Assembly (NCBI RefSeq): GCF_030316845.1
Contig: NZ_JASZYS010000006.1
Coordinates: 186,001 to 250,000, forward strand
Length of the DNA stretch: 64,000 bases
Reading direction: 5' to 3'
Source of the DNA: Variovorax davisae
GTDB lineage: Bacteria > Pseudomonadota > Gammaproteobacteria > Burkholderiales > Burkholderiaceae_C
Shown: positions 38,103 through 46,161 of the stretch, piece by piece
Layout: every line of letters begins with the position of its first letter
Numbering within the stretch: the stretch's first letter is position 1
The notes under the pieces: generated by a model
Database searches by the model: none
What the model was told of the DNA's origin: nothing
What the model saw: the letters and a program-made list of their open reading frames with translations, nothing else
Made by a program: the position numbers and the translations under genes

Positions 38103-38876
38103 ATGAACACCCCCATCACCGCCCCCCGCATCGCCCTCGTCACCGGCGCCAGCCGCGGCCTCGGCCGCAGCACCGCGCTGAAGCTGGCCGAGCAGGGCAG
38201 CGACCTGATCCTCACCTACAAGGGCAGCGAGGCCGAGGCCCACGCCGTGCTGCGGCAGGTCGAGGCGCTCGGCCGCCGGGCGGTCGCGCTCCAGCTCGAC
38301 GTGGCCGACAGCGGCAGCTTCGACGGCTTCGCCGAACGCGTGAAGGCGGCGCTGGCCGGCAGCTGGCAGCGCGTGCACTTCGACCACCTGGTCAACAACG
38401 CCGGCATCGGCGTGGCGGCGTCGTTCGCGGAGACGACCGAGGCGCAGTTCGACCTGCTCGCCAACATCCACCTCAAGGGCACCTTCTTCCTGACCCAGAA
38501 GCTGCTGCCGCTGATCGCGGACGGCGGGCGCATCGTCAACACCTCGACCGGCCTGGCACGCTTCAGCTTCCCGGGCTATGCCGCCTATGCGGCGATGAAG
38601 GGCGGCGTCGAGGTGCTGACCCGCTACATGGCGAAGGAACTGGCCCCGCGCGGCATCACGGTCAACACCATCGCGCCGGGCGCCATCGAGACCGATTTCC
38701 GCGACGGCGCGGTGCGCGACGACCCGCAGGCGAACGCGCAGATCGCCGGCATCACGGCGCTGGGCCGGGTCGGCCAGCCCGACGACATCGGCGGCGCGGT
38801 GGCGGCGCTGCTGTCCGACGGCAACCGCTGGCTCACCGGCCAGCGCATCGAGGTGTCCGGCGGGATGCTGCTCTGA
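38103..38876 (+). CDS. Short-chain dehydrogenase/reductase (3-oxoacyl-ACP reductase-like)
   Basis: A 257-residue SDR: LVTGASRGLGRSTALKLAEQG (NADP-type), VNNAGIG, Ser in NTSTGLARF, YAAYAAMKGG (Tyr-x-x-x-Lys), NTIAPGAIETDF and LTGQRIEVSGGM. Target of the divergent LysR by position. Relatives in such pairs act on small aldehydes or ketones in stress; the substrate is unknown. Ends four bases before the stop of the convergent DipZ gene. Confidence 0.92.
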   Translation: MNTPITAPRIALVTGASRGLGRSTALKLAEQGSDLILTYKGSEAEAHAVLRQVEALGRRAVALQLDVADSGSFDGFAERVKAALAGSWQRVHFDHLVNNAGIGVAASFAETTEAQFDLLANIHLKGTFFLTQKLLPLIADGGRIVNTSTGLARFSFPGYAAYAAMKGGVEVLTRYMAKELAPRGITVNTIAPGAIETDFRDGAVRDDPQANAQIAGITALGRVGQPDDIGGAVAALLSDGNRWLTGQRIEVSGGMLL

Positions 38877-38879
38877 GCG

Positions 38880-40667
38880 TCAACCGAAGGTGAACGCGTA
38901 GGCCTGGGCCCCGCTGTCGAGAAACTCGATCTCGAACAACCGGTCGTTTCCGTTCTTCTGCTGGCGCACCAGCTGATAGAGCTTCTGCGCCTCGATGGTC
39001 CCGTAGCCCTGTTCGTCGGTGTCCGCGCCGTGGTCTGCCAGCGGCGCCTTGCCGTCGACCAGCACCCGGAAGCGCACGGGCTTGCCATCGGCCGCCGGGC
39101 CGAGCACCAGGTGCAGGTCGCGCGCCTGGAAGCGGTAGGCGATGCGGGCGTTGGCGCCGTTGGACACGGCGCGCTCGGGCTCGACGGTCCAGTCGCCGGC
39201 CAGCGCCCACTGGTTGGTGCGCAGGGCAGCGGGCCGCTGGTAGACATGCGCGCGGCCGCTCACGAGGCCGCCAGGCGAGGCGAAGCCGTTCGCGCGCTCG
39301 GCGCCCACATAGGTCTCGCCCGACATGGCGAGCTCAGGGCCGGCGGCGGCCTGGGTGCCCTGCCCCTTCGGTGCCACCCGATCGGACGGCAGGTCGCGCT
39401 GCCCCGCTTCGCGCAGCAGTTGCTGGAGGACCTGCTCGGCCTTCTCATACCCGTTCTCGCCGAACTGGTGATGGCGGATGCGGCCCTGGGCATCGATGAA
39501 ATAGAACGCGGGCCACGCCTGGTTGTCGAAGCCGCGCCAGATCTTGAAATCGTTGTCCAACGCCACCGGGAAGTCGATGCCCAGCTCCTTCGTCGCCTGG
39601 CGCACATTGGCAGCGCGCTTCTCGAAGGCGAACTCGGGCGAATGGACGCCGATGACGACCAGGCCCGCATCCTTGTACTTCTGCGCCCACGCACGCAGGT
39701 ACGGCAGCGTGCGCAGGCAGTTGATGCACGAATAGGTCCAGAAGTCGACCAGCACGACCTTGCCGCGCAGCGCCTCGGGCGTCAGTGGTGGCGAGTTGAT
39801 CCATTCGGTCGCACCGGCCAGCGACGGGAAGTCGCCCTCCACCCCCGGCTTGCGCACCGGCGCCATCGAGGGCTCGGGCGCTGCGGCGGCCGTACGCACG
39901 AAGCCCGCGTCCTGGTCCTGCCGGCCGCTCGTGTCGGCACGTCCGGGTTGCGGCTTGGGTCTCTCGATCTTCTCCAGCAACGCCTGCTCCAGTGCCGACG
40001 TGGTGCCGACCGACAGCCGGGCCAGCAGGCCCGTGTCCAGCCCCGCCGCGATCGCGCCCACGCCCACCAGCACGGCCGCACCGGCCGCGCGGCGCACCCA
40101 TTCGCCGGTGGGCAGCGAACGCTTCATGACCGACAGCAAGCGCCCACCGAACAGCAGCGCCGCAGCCAGCGAGGTACAGGCCCCGGCCGCATAGGCCAGC
40201 AGCAGCAGCGAGGTGCCGGCACTCGCGCCGTTGAGCGCCGCGCCGGTCAGGATGAGCCCCAGGATCGGCCCCGCGCACGGCGCCCACAGCAGGCCGGTAC
40301 CGACGCCCAGCAGCAGCGGCGAGAAGACGCCGTCGTGCTGCGACTCGGCCAGCCGCAGTCCCAGCGCCACCAGCGGCCGGCTCAGGCGGTCGGCCAGGCC
40401 CGGGAACAACAGCGTCACGCCGAAGAGCGCGAGCACCGCGATCGCCGCATGGCGCCCGTACTCGTTGAGCGTCACCACCCAGCCGCCGCCCACTGCCGCC
40501 AGCGTGGCGATGGCGGCAAAGGCGAGGGCCATGCCGATCAGCATCGGCAGGCCGTGCGAACGGAAGGGCCGGTCCGCCCGTGCGAACACGAAGGGCAGCA
40601 CGGGGAGGATGCAAGGGCTCAGGATCGTGAGCACCCCGCCCAGGTAGGCAATGAGGAGGATCAGCAT
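38880..40667 (-). CDS. dipZ: DipZ-type CcdA-thioredoxin fusion protein
   Basis: A 595-residue inner-membrane protein. The N-terminal ~200 residues are a CcdA/DsbD transmembrane domain with paired Cys in LSPCILPVLP and WAPCAGPILG. A periplasmic TlpA-like thioredoxin domain follows (VVLVDFWTYSCINCLRTLPY, CxxC). The C-terminal ~150 residues are the beta-rich module of DipZ proteins (YVGAERANGFASPGG, ARDLHLVLGPAADGKPV). It takes electrons from cytoplasmic thioredoxin to reduce periplasmic disulfides. It lies 23 bases after the sensor kinase gene and probably shares the ohr/kinase transcript. Confidence 0.9.
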   Translation of the reverse strand: MLILLIAYLGGVLTILSPCILPVLPFVFARADRPFRSHGLPMLIGMALAFAAIATLAAVGGGWVVTLNEYGRHAAIAVLALFGVTLLFPGLADRLSRPLVALGLRLAESQHDGVFSPLLLGVGTGLLWAPCAGPILGLILTGAALNGASAGTSLLLLAYAAGACTSLAAALLFGGRLLSVMKRSLPTGEWVRRAAGAAVLVGVGAIAAGLDTGLLARLSVGTTSALEQALLEKIERPKPQPGRADTSGRQDQDAGFVRTAAAAPEPSMAPVRKPGVEGDFPSLAGATEWINSPPLTPEALRGKVVLVDFWTYSCINCLRTLPYLRAWAQKYKDAGLVVIGVHSPEFAFEKRAANVRQATKELGIDFPVALDNDFKIWRGFDNQAWPAFYFIDAQGRIRHHQFGENGYEKAEQVLQQLLREAGQRDLPSDRVAPKGQGTQAAAGPELAMSGETYVGAERANGFASPGGLVSGRAHVYQRPAALRTNQWALAGDWTVEPERAVSNGANARIAYRFQARDLHLVLGPAADGKPVRFRVLVDGKAPLADHGADTDEQGYGTIEAQKLYQLVRQQKNGNDRLFEIEFLDSGAQAYAFTFG

Positions 40668-40690
40668 GATGGGTCGCCGCGCAGAGCGGC

Positions 40691-42067
40691 TCAGTTCGAA
40701 GCAGCGGGTCGGGTCGGCAAGGTCAAGCGCGCCTCGAGTCCGCCTTCAGGGCGGTTTCGCAGCGCCAGTTCGGCGCCCATCGCCATCGCGAGTTGGTGCG
40801 CGATGGCCAGGCCCAGGCCCGTCCCGCCAGTGCTGCGGTTGCGCGAGCTCTCGACGCGGTAGAAGGGCTTGAGCACCGCGTCCAGCTCGTCGGGCGGAAT
40901 GCCGGGGCCGTTGTCGACCACGGCGATGGCCAGCTGGCCGTCGCCGGCCTGCACCCGCAGGCGCACATCGCTGCCGAAGATCAGCGCGTTGTCGACCAGG
41001 TTCATGACGATCCGGCGCAGCGCGTTCGGCCGGCCGACGATGGGCGCGCCGACGCGTCCTTCGAGTTGCACCCGCTTGCCGGCGTCTTCGTAGTCGGCCA
41101 CCATGCTTTCGAGCAGCGCGTCGGCATCCATGCGCAACGCCGGCTCGGTGGCGCCGTGCAGGGTGCGCGCATAGGTCACGCCCTCGCGCACCAGCGAATT
41201 CATCTCGTCGAGGTCCTGGCGGAACTTGTCGCGGTCGTGCGCATCGTCCATCAGATCGGTGCGCAGCCGCATCCGCGTGATGGGTGTCTGCAGGTCGTGC
41301 GAAATGGCCGCCAGGATCTTCACCCGCTCCGACATGTAGCCGCCGATGCGCTGCTGCATGGCATTGAAGGCGCGCGCGGCGTGCGCCACCTCGGTAGGGC
41401 CATCTTCGGTGAGCGTCTGCGCCTTGAGGTCGGGCCCCAGGTCATCGGCCGCGGCCGCCAGGTCGGCCAGCGGCCGCGTGACCAGCCGGACAGCGAACCA
41501 GGCGCAGGCGGCCAGCACCAGCAGCTGGATCACCAGCACCCAGATCACCCAGCGCGACATCGGCATGCCCACCCGCATGGCGTGGATCACCACGGAGGCC
41601 CCGTCGGTCAGCCGAACCTGGATCTGCAGGCCTTCGGGCGGCTGGGTCACCTGCCCGACCTTGATGATCTGGAACGGCCGTATGGCGTCGACGATGTCCG
41701 TGGCGAACTGCTGCGACAGCCGGGATGTCGGATCCACCCCTTCAGCCACGCCGCCCAGCACGAAGCGGTAGTTGCGCCGCTCGAGCCGCTCGAGCCAGCC
41801 AGCCCTCTCCGCGGCGGGCAGCCGGTCGAGGAGGGCGACCGAACTCGCGATGTCGCGTTCGATGCCGATCATCATCAGCTCGCGCATGGCCATGTCCCGC
41901 TCGTAGCGGATGCTGGCGAAGGTCAGCAGCTGGGCGATCGCCAGGCCCACCACGATGATCAGCGTCACGCGGGAAAAGAGGGTGCGCGGCACCAGGCGGC
42001 CCAGACCGCCGCCGGCGCCGCTTCTGGCACTCGCGGCAGGATGAGCGGGGCTGGAGGGTGTGGCCAT
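40691..42067 (-). CDS. EnvZ-like sensor histidine kinase
   Basis: A 458-residue kinase: TM1 (VTLIIVVGLAIAQLLTF), a ~120-residue periplasmic domain (ERAGWLERLERRNYRFVLGG), TM2 (VIWVLVIQLLVLAACAW), HAMP, H box AAISHDLQTPITRMRLR with His257, N box NLVDNALIFG, G1 VVDNGPGIP and G2 GTGLGLAIAHQLA. Its probable partner is the OmpR-type regulator at 42786. Start ATG 42067 is favoured because a promoter-like site at 42075-42126 ends just before it; a frame extension to 42253 would lie upstream of that promoter. The family H box is intact. Confidence 0.9.
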   Translation of the reverse strand: MATPSSPAHPAASARSGAGGGLGRLVPRTLFSRVTLIIVVGLAIAQLLTFASIRYERDMAMRELMMIGIERDIASSVALLDRLPAAERAGWLERLERRNYRFVLGGVAEGVDPTSRLSQQFATDIVDAIRPFQIIKVGQVTQPPEGLQIQVRLTDGASVVIHAMRVGMPMSRWVIWVLVIQLLVLAACAWFAVRLVTRPLADLAAAADDLGPDLKAQTLTEDGPTEVAHAARAFNAMQQRIGGYMSERVKILAAISHDLQTPITRMRLRTDLMDDAHDRDKFRQDLDEMNSLVREGVTYARTLHGATEPALRMDADALLESMVADYEDAGKRVQLEGRVGAPIVGRPNALRRIVMNLVDNALIFGSDVRLRVQAGDGQLAIAVVDNGPGIPPDELDAVLKPFYRVESSRNRSTGGTGLGLAIAHQLAMAMGAELALRNRPEGGLEARLTLPTRPAASN

Positions 42068-42074
42068 TGACTCG

Positions 42075-42126
42075 TTTATAAACCTCGGCCCAGCCGGAAG
42101 GCCCAACCCGTGTATCGCAATATGTC
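42075..42126 (-). promoter_or_regulatory. Candidate regulon promoter for the sensor kinase gene
   Basis: Read on the minus strand: GACATA-ttgc-GATACA (42126-42111), 30 bases, then TATAAA (42080-42075). The repeat and the 30-base gap match the promoters of ohr, the thioredoxin-like gene and cytochrome P460. The predicted transcript would start at about 42068, right at the kinase ATG, implying a leaderless or very short-leader mRNA. No -35 is visible. Confidence 0.5.
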
Positions 42127-42179
42127 GAGCAGCGATGAGCGACATGGAAGATCCTTGGTTCGGCCCCGCCGGCGTGCGC

Positions 42180-42596
42180 TCAGACCACGTGGATCGTGAC
42201 GTCGACGTTGCCGCGCGTGGCCTTGGAGTAGGGGCAGGTCTGGTGCGCCGCATCCACCAGCGACCGGACGACCTCGGGCGCGAGGCCGGGCACGCTGACG
42301 TTCAGGCGGGCCTTCAGAAAATAGGCCCCTTCGGTGTTGGCCAGGTCGATCTCGGCATCGACGGCGAGGTCGACGGGCAGCTTGAGCGCGAGCTTGCCCG
42401 CGGCCAGGCCCATGGCGCCGATGAAGCAGGCGGACCAGCCGGCGGCGAAGAGCTGCTCGGGATTGGTTCCGTTGCCCGAGCCGCCGGGCGGCGACAGCTT
42501 GACGTCCAGACGGCCGTCGCTGCTGATGGAAGCGCCGTCCCGGCCGCCCGTGGTGTGGGTCTTCCCGGTATAGAGGATCTTTTCGGTGGAGGTCAT
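42180..42596 (-). CDS. ohr: Organic hydroperoxide resistance protein (Ohr/OsmC family)
   Basis: A 138-residue thiol peroxidase. The family N-terminus KILYTGKTHTTGGRDG is present, with the two redox cysteines in WSACFIGAM (peroxidatic) and TCPYSKATRGN (resolving). It reduces organic and fatty-acid hydroperoxides, with lipoylated proteins as usual reductants. The gene is followed by the sensor kinase and DipZ genes on the same strand and is divergent from the OmpR-type regulator. No OhrR repressor gene is nearby; the shared two-component-type promoter suggests a different control. Confidence 0.93.
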   Translation of the reverse strand: MTSTEKILYTGKTHTTGGRDGASISSDGRLDVKLSPPGGSGNGTNPEQLFAAGWSACFIGAMGLAAGKLALKLPVDLAVDAEIDLANTEGAYFLKARLNVSVPGLAPEVVRSLVDAAHQTCPYSKATRGNVDVTIHVV

Positions 42597-42634
42597 GCGG
42601 TGTTCCTGGGGAGGGTTGAAGGGAGAACGGCTGG

Positions 42635-42686
42635 ATTGTTGGCCCCCTTCGACCGCGCCGGAGCAGCTTGCGTATGCCTCCGTATC
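42635..42686 (-). promoter_or_regulatory. Candidate regulon promoter for ohr
   Basis: Minus-strand reading: direct repeat GATACG-gagg-CATACG (42686-42671), a 30-base gap, then AACAAT (42640-42635) as -10. Predicted start near 42628 gives a leader of about 32 bases to the ohr ATG. No -35 hexamer is seen at the right spacing, as expected for an activator-dependent promoter. Confidence 0.6.
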
Positions 42687-42700
42687 GCCCCTCGCCGCCG

Positions 42701-42751
42701 GATACTTGCGAATACAAACCCGCCTCCGGTGTGCGACCGGCAGGCTACATT
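42701..42751 (+). promoter_or_regulatory. Candidate autoregulatory promoter of the OmpR-type regulator gene
   Basis: Plus strand: GATACT-tgcg-AATACA (42701-42716), 29 bases, then TACATT (42746-42751). This mirrors the ohr promoter in the same divergent region; the two repeat units lie 14 bases apart. Predicted start near 42757 leaves about 29 bases of leader. The second half-site is weaker than in the other promoters. Confidence 0.5.
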
Positions 42752-42785
42752 GCAGGCGCGGCGCACCTCAAACACCCTCACCGTC

Positions 42786-43529
42786 ATGACCCCAAAGACC
42801 TCCGACCACATCCTCATCGTCGACGACGACCGGGGCATTCGCGAGCTGCTCACCTCCTACCTGGTCAAGAACGGCTTGCGCGTGGTCGCCGTTCCCACCG
42901 GCCGGCACATGCGCGCGGCGCTGGAGGAGTCGGGCCCTTTCGACCTGATCATCCTCGACCTGATGCTGCCGGGCGAAGACGGACTGACGCTCTGCCGCGA
43001 CCTGCGCACCGGCAAGTACAAGGCGACGCCCATCCTGATGCTCACCGCGCGCAGCGAGGAAGCCGACCGCATCCTCGGCCTGGAGATGGGCGCCGACGAC
43101 TACCTGGCCAAGCCTTTCTCCGCGCGCGAGCTGCTCGCGCGGCTGCGCGCGGTGATGCGCCGCACGCGCATGCTGCCGCCCAACATGGGCGCGGTCGAGC
43201 CCAGCCAGAAGCTGGCCTTCGGCGACTGGCAGGTGGACACGGTGGCGCGCCACCTGCTGGACGACAGCGGCACGATGGTGGCCCTGAGCGGCGCCGAGTA
43301 CCGGCTGCTGCGCGTGTTTCTCGACCATCCGCAGAAGGTCCTGACCCGCGACCAGCTGTTGAGCCTCACCCAGGGCCGCGAAGCCGAACTCTTCGAGCGC
43401 TCGATCGACCTGCTGGTGAGTCGCCTGCGCCAGCGTCTGCGCGAGGATGCCCGCGAGCCCCGCTACATCAAGACGGTCCGCAGCGAAGGCTACGTCTTCG
43501 CATCGTCGGTCGAGCCCCGGGACGACTGA
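42786..43529 (+). CDS. OmpR-family response regulator
   Basis: A 247-residue regulator: receiver domain with acidic pocket IVDDD, phospho-acceptor Asp58 in LIILDLMLPGEDG, Thr in MLTARSEE and Lys in LAKPFSARE. A C-terminal winged helix follows (LSGAEYRLLRVFLDHPQKVLTRDQLL, FERSIDLLVSRLRQRL, IKTVRSEGYVFAS). It is divergent from ohr-kinase-dipZ. OmpR-type regulators bind direct repeats with about 10-bp period, which is what the shared promoters here contain, so it is the best candidate for their activator. Its kinase partner is most likely the gene at 40691. Confidence 0.93.
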   Translation: MTPKTSDHILIVDDDRGIRELLTSYLVKNGLRVVAVPTGRHMRAALEESGPFDLIILDLMLPGEDGLTLCRDLRTGKYKATPILMLTARSEEADRILGLEMGADDYLAKPFSARELLARLRAVMRRTRMLPPNMGAVEPSQKLAFGDWQVDTVARHLLDDSGTMVALSGAEYRLLRVFLDHPQKVLTRDQLLSLTQGREAELFERSIDLLVSRLRQRLREDAREPRYIKTVRSEGYVFASSVEPRDD

Positions 43530-43542
43530 GCGTTCCGCCCCT

Positions 43543-43671
43543 TCACGGGCGACCGCGTCTGCGCCCGCCTTCGAATTCGCGGGCGTTGATGCATTGGCAA
43601 CTCACCGGGTTGCGCACTTCGTGCGCGAAGCCGCCCGCAAGGAAGAGAAGCGCGATCCAGAGCTTCTTCAT
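43543..43671 (-). CDS. Small secreted/membrane peptide (42 aa) with a Cys-x-Cys motif, coupled to the thioredoxin-like gene
   Basis: I do not recognise this peptide. ATG 43671 begins one base after the stop of the thioredoxin-like gene (TGAG-ATG), which suggests translational coupling. The product has a positively charged start and a hydrophobic core (MKKLWIALLFLAGG, then FAHEVRNP), a CQC motif at residues ~25-27, and a basic tail (GGRRRGRP). Exported peptides with paired Cys beside a periplasmic thioredoxin could be redox substrates or metal-binding, but that is speculation. It is short and could be fortuitous. Its position and signal-like start are the support. Confidence 0.45.
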   Translation of the reverse strand: MKKLWIALLFLAGGFAHEVRNPVSCQCINAREFEGGRRRGRP

Positions 43672-43672
43672 C

Positions 43673-44236
43673 TCAGCCTCCTGTCGATGGCGCCGCCGGC
43701 GCCTGTTCGGCCAGCAACGCCTGGATCTTCTTCTCGGTCGCGCCGTAGCTGCCCTCGCCGAAATGCGAATAGACGATCTTTCCGCGCTTGTCGATCAGGT
43801 AGACCGCGGGCCAGTACTGGTTGCCGAAGGCCCTCCAGGTGGCGTACTGGTTGTCCTGCGCCACGGCGTGCTTGATCTGCAAGCGGTCGATGGCGTCCTG
43901 CACGTTCCTGGCGGATTTCTCGTAGGCGAACTCCGGCGTGTGCACGCCCACGACGACCAGCCCCTTGTCCTTGTATTTCTCGTTCCAGTCCTTGACGTAA
44001 GGCAGATGGTTGAGACAGTTGATGCAGGTGTAGGTCCAGAAATCGACGAGCACGACCTTGCCGCGCAGGTCTTCCAGCTGGAGGGGCGGGCTGTTGAACC
44101 AACGGTCGATGCTCGTGAACTCGGGCGCCTTCTGCGCGGCGCTGGCGGCGCTGTCGCCTGTCGGCGGCGACGCCGCGAAAGTCAGGACGCCCGCAGTGGC
44201 CGCGGCGGCCGCAACGGCGAGAAGGGACAGCTTCAT
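43673..44236 (-). CDS. Periplasmic TlpA-like thioredoxin-fold protein
   Basis: A 187-residue protein with signal peptide (LSLLAVAAAAATAGVLTFAAS) and a TlpA/ResA-like thioredoxin domain: VVLVDFWTYTCINCLNHLPY (active-site CINC), VVVGVHTPEFAYEK, and YWPAVYLIDKRGKIVYSHFGEG. It closely resembles the thioredoxin domain of the DipZ protein at 38880, so it may be a soluble partner that receives or passes electrons. Start ATG 44236 fits the signal peptide; a longer frame to 44491 would lie upstream of the predicted promoter. Divergent from the phospholipase D gene. Confidence 0.9.
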   Translation of the reverse strand: MKLSLLAVAAAAATAGVLTFAASPPTGDSAASAAQKAPEFTSIDRWFNSPPLQLEDLRGKVVLVDFWTYTCINCLNHLPYVKDWNEKYKDKGLVVVGVHTPEFAYEKSARNVQDAIDRLQIKHAVAQDNQYATWRAFGNQYWPAVYLIDKRGKIVYSHFGEGSYGATEKKIQALLAEQAPAAPSTGG

Positions 44237-44589
44237 GGCGATTTCCTCGATGACGGTTGTGCGTGGTTGGAGAACGAGCGAATTGTTCGACGCTCCGCTC
44301 CTTGCGGCCGGCCTTGCGTATGGCCGTGTGTCAACCTCGCAAGCGCACACACTACGTTTCACGGCGAGCCCCTTCACGTCCATGCGCCTGGCCATATTCC
44401 TGTGTGCCACTGTATCGGGCAGCCGTCGGTACACATGGCCATGCAAGACGGTCTTCGCCGGACACATGCCAGAGACATGGCCCTCGTCCAATCGACCGAC
44501 GAACCGACTCGAATGGCGCCTTCATGAACGAACTCTTCCAGCCCTGCCCACCGCGACCGCACGCTGCCAATCGGCCGGGCAGGTCGGTC
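44237..44589. other. Divergent intergenic region, thioredoxin-like gene / phospholipase D gene
   Basis: About 350 bases without a gene. It holds the thioredoxin-like promoter (44282-44332), a second element CACACT-acgt-TTCACG (44348-44363) followed 29 bases later by CATATT (44393) facing the phospholipase gene, and two further repeat-like units at 44401-44416 and 44430-44445. The 15-base core CACACTACGTTTCAC also occurs at the same relative place in the P460 promoter region. Confidence 0.55.
44282..44332 (-). promoter_or_regulatory. Candidate regulon promoter for the thioredoxin-like gene
   Basis: Minus-strand reading: GACACA-cggc-CATACG (44332-44317), 29 bases, then AACAAT (44287-44282). 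Same layout and same -10 as the ohr and P460 promoters. Predicted start near 44275, leader about 39 bases. The -10 lies in the loop of a small dyad, GAGCG (44276-44280) and CGCTC (44291-44295). Confidence 0.6.
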
Positions 44590-46161
44590 ATGAATTCCTG
44601 CGTCGTCGTGCGCTTCCTGCTCGCATGCGCCCTGGTCTCGATCCTCGGCGCGTGCGGCTCCCTGCCGCAACAGCGGGCGAGGGCGCCGGAACAGGCCGAG
44701 GTGCCAGACGCGACGACCTTGCTCGCCAGGGTTGCCGAGGCCTCGACGCCGCCGGGCGAGCACTCGGGTTTCCGTTTGATGCCGTTGGGGGTGTACTCCC
44801 TCGACGCGCGCATTCAACTGGCGCAGCGGGCTCAACGCTCGCTCGTTCTCCAGTACTACCAGATCGAGAACGACGAAGTGGGCCGCCTGCTGCTGCGAAC
44901 GGTGCGAGAAGCCGCCTTGCGGGGCGTCCAGGTTCGCGTCCTGGTGGACGATCTCTACACCGTGAACAGCCAGCAGCTGCTGTTGGCGCTTTCGAGGACG
45001 CCCAACGTCTCGGTGCGCCTCTTCAATCCGTTCTGCTGCGGGCGCGACGGCTTCCTCGGGCGCTTTGCAGCCTCGCCCCTCGACGCGACCCGGCTGAACC
45101 ACCGCATGCACAACAAGCTGTTCATCGCGGATGGCGTGATGGCCATCGTCGGCGGCCGCAACATCGCGAACGAATACTTCGTCTTGAGCGAAGCCCAGAA
45201 TTTCATCGACATGGATGCGCTGATCGTCGGCAAGGTGGTGCCGCAACTCGAGACGATCTTCTACGCCTACTGGAACAGTGTCCAGGTCTGGCCTGTCGCA
45301 GACATCGTCACCGCCCAGGGTGACCGCTCGCCGGGCGATGCCGGTTTCGATGCCCGGGTCGAGATGGCCAAGCCACTTCCGAAGCTCATGCTCCCGCCGT
45401 CGGACATCCTGGGCTACGGACCGATCGCCGAGGAATTGGACGACGGTCGCATCGGCCTGCTCTGGGGCCATGCAGCCGCCATTGCCGACCCGCCGACCAA
45501 GCCCGCCACCATGACCGCGCAAGAGGCCGTTGCCACCAGCGTGACCATGACGGTCTGGGAGCTGATGCGCGATGCCCGGCAACAGGTCGACCTTTCCTCG
45601 CCCTATCTCGTGCCCGGAGATCGGGGTGTCATGGCCATCCGGGCATTGACGGATCGCCATGTCAAGGTCACGCTGCTGACGAACTCCCTGGCCGCCAACG
45701 ACGAACCGCTGGTGCACACGGGCTATGCGCGATACCGGGAGGGTCTGCTGCGAAGCGGCGCGGCGTTGTACGAGCTGAGCCCGAAGCGGACCTCGGCCGG
45801 CATGCGCCTCGACGACTTCGGCAAGTCGCTGGGCCGCCTGCATGCCAAGACCCTGGCGATCGACGGCACCCGTATCTACCTGGGCTCCATGAACCTCGAC
45901 CCCCGGTCGGCGACCCAGAACACCGAGATGGGTGTGGTGGTCGAGAGCCCGGAGCTGGCGCGGGAGCTCCTGCGCATCTTCGATGTGAGCAGGCTCCAGA
46001 ACTCGTACCGGGTGCAGTTCGCGGAGGACGGGGTCACGCTGAGATGGTCGACCCGCGATGACCAGAAGGAAGTGGTCCATGCCTCCGAGCCGGAAGCCAG
46101 CCTGGTGCAGAAGCTCTACTACCTGCTGATGTCGCCGTTCATGCCCGAATCGCTGTTGTAG
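44590..46161 (+). CDS. Phospholipase D-family lipoprotein (cardiolipin synthase C-like)
   Basis: A 523-residue protein with two HKD motifs: HRMHNKLFIADGVMAIVGGRN and LHAKTLAIDGTRIYLGSMN, the signature of the phospholipase D superfamily. The overall layout (QYYQIENDEVGRLLL, VRVLVDDLY, NEYFVLSEAQNFIDMDALIVG, the C-terminal YYLLMSPFMPESLL) resembles ClsC-type cardiolipin synthases. From ATG 44590 the N-terminus is a lipoprotein signal (VRFLLACALVSILGAC); ATG 44524 would add 22 residues and hide it. Membrane lipid remodelling under stress is the likely role. Divergent from the thioredoxin-like gene. Confidence 0.87.
   Translation: MNSCVVVRFLLACALVSILGACGSLPQQRARAPEQAEVPDATTLLARVAEASTPPGEHSGFRLMPLGVYSLDARIQLAQRAQRSLVLQYYQIENDEVGRLLLRTVREAALRGVQVRVLVDDLYTVNSQQLLLALSRTPNVSVRLFNPFCCGRDGFLGRFAASPLDATRLNHRMHNKLFIADGVMAIVGGRNIANEYFVLSEAQNFIDMDALIVGKVVPQLETIFYAYWNSVQVWPVADIVTAQGDRSPGDAGFDARVEMAKPLPKLMLPPSDILGYGPIAEELDDGRIGLLWGHAAAIADPPTKPATMTAQEAVATSVTMTVWELMRDARQQVDLSSPYLVPGDRGVMAIRALTDRHVKVTLLTNSLAANDEPLVHTGYARYREGLLRSGAALYELSPKRTSAGMRLDDFGKSLGRLHAKTLAIDGTRIYLGSMNLDPRSATQNTEMGVVVESPELARELLRIFDVSRLQNSYRVQFAEDGVTLRWSTRDDQKEVVHASEPEASLVQKLYYLLMSPFMPESLL

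Noticed and set aside
44401..44445. Two further repeat-like units before the phospholipase D gene as active promoters
   Set aside because: The repeats resemble the consensus, but no -10-like hexamer lies at the fixed distance, so I only mention them.
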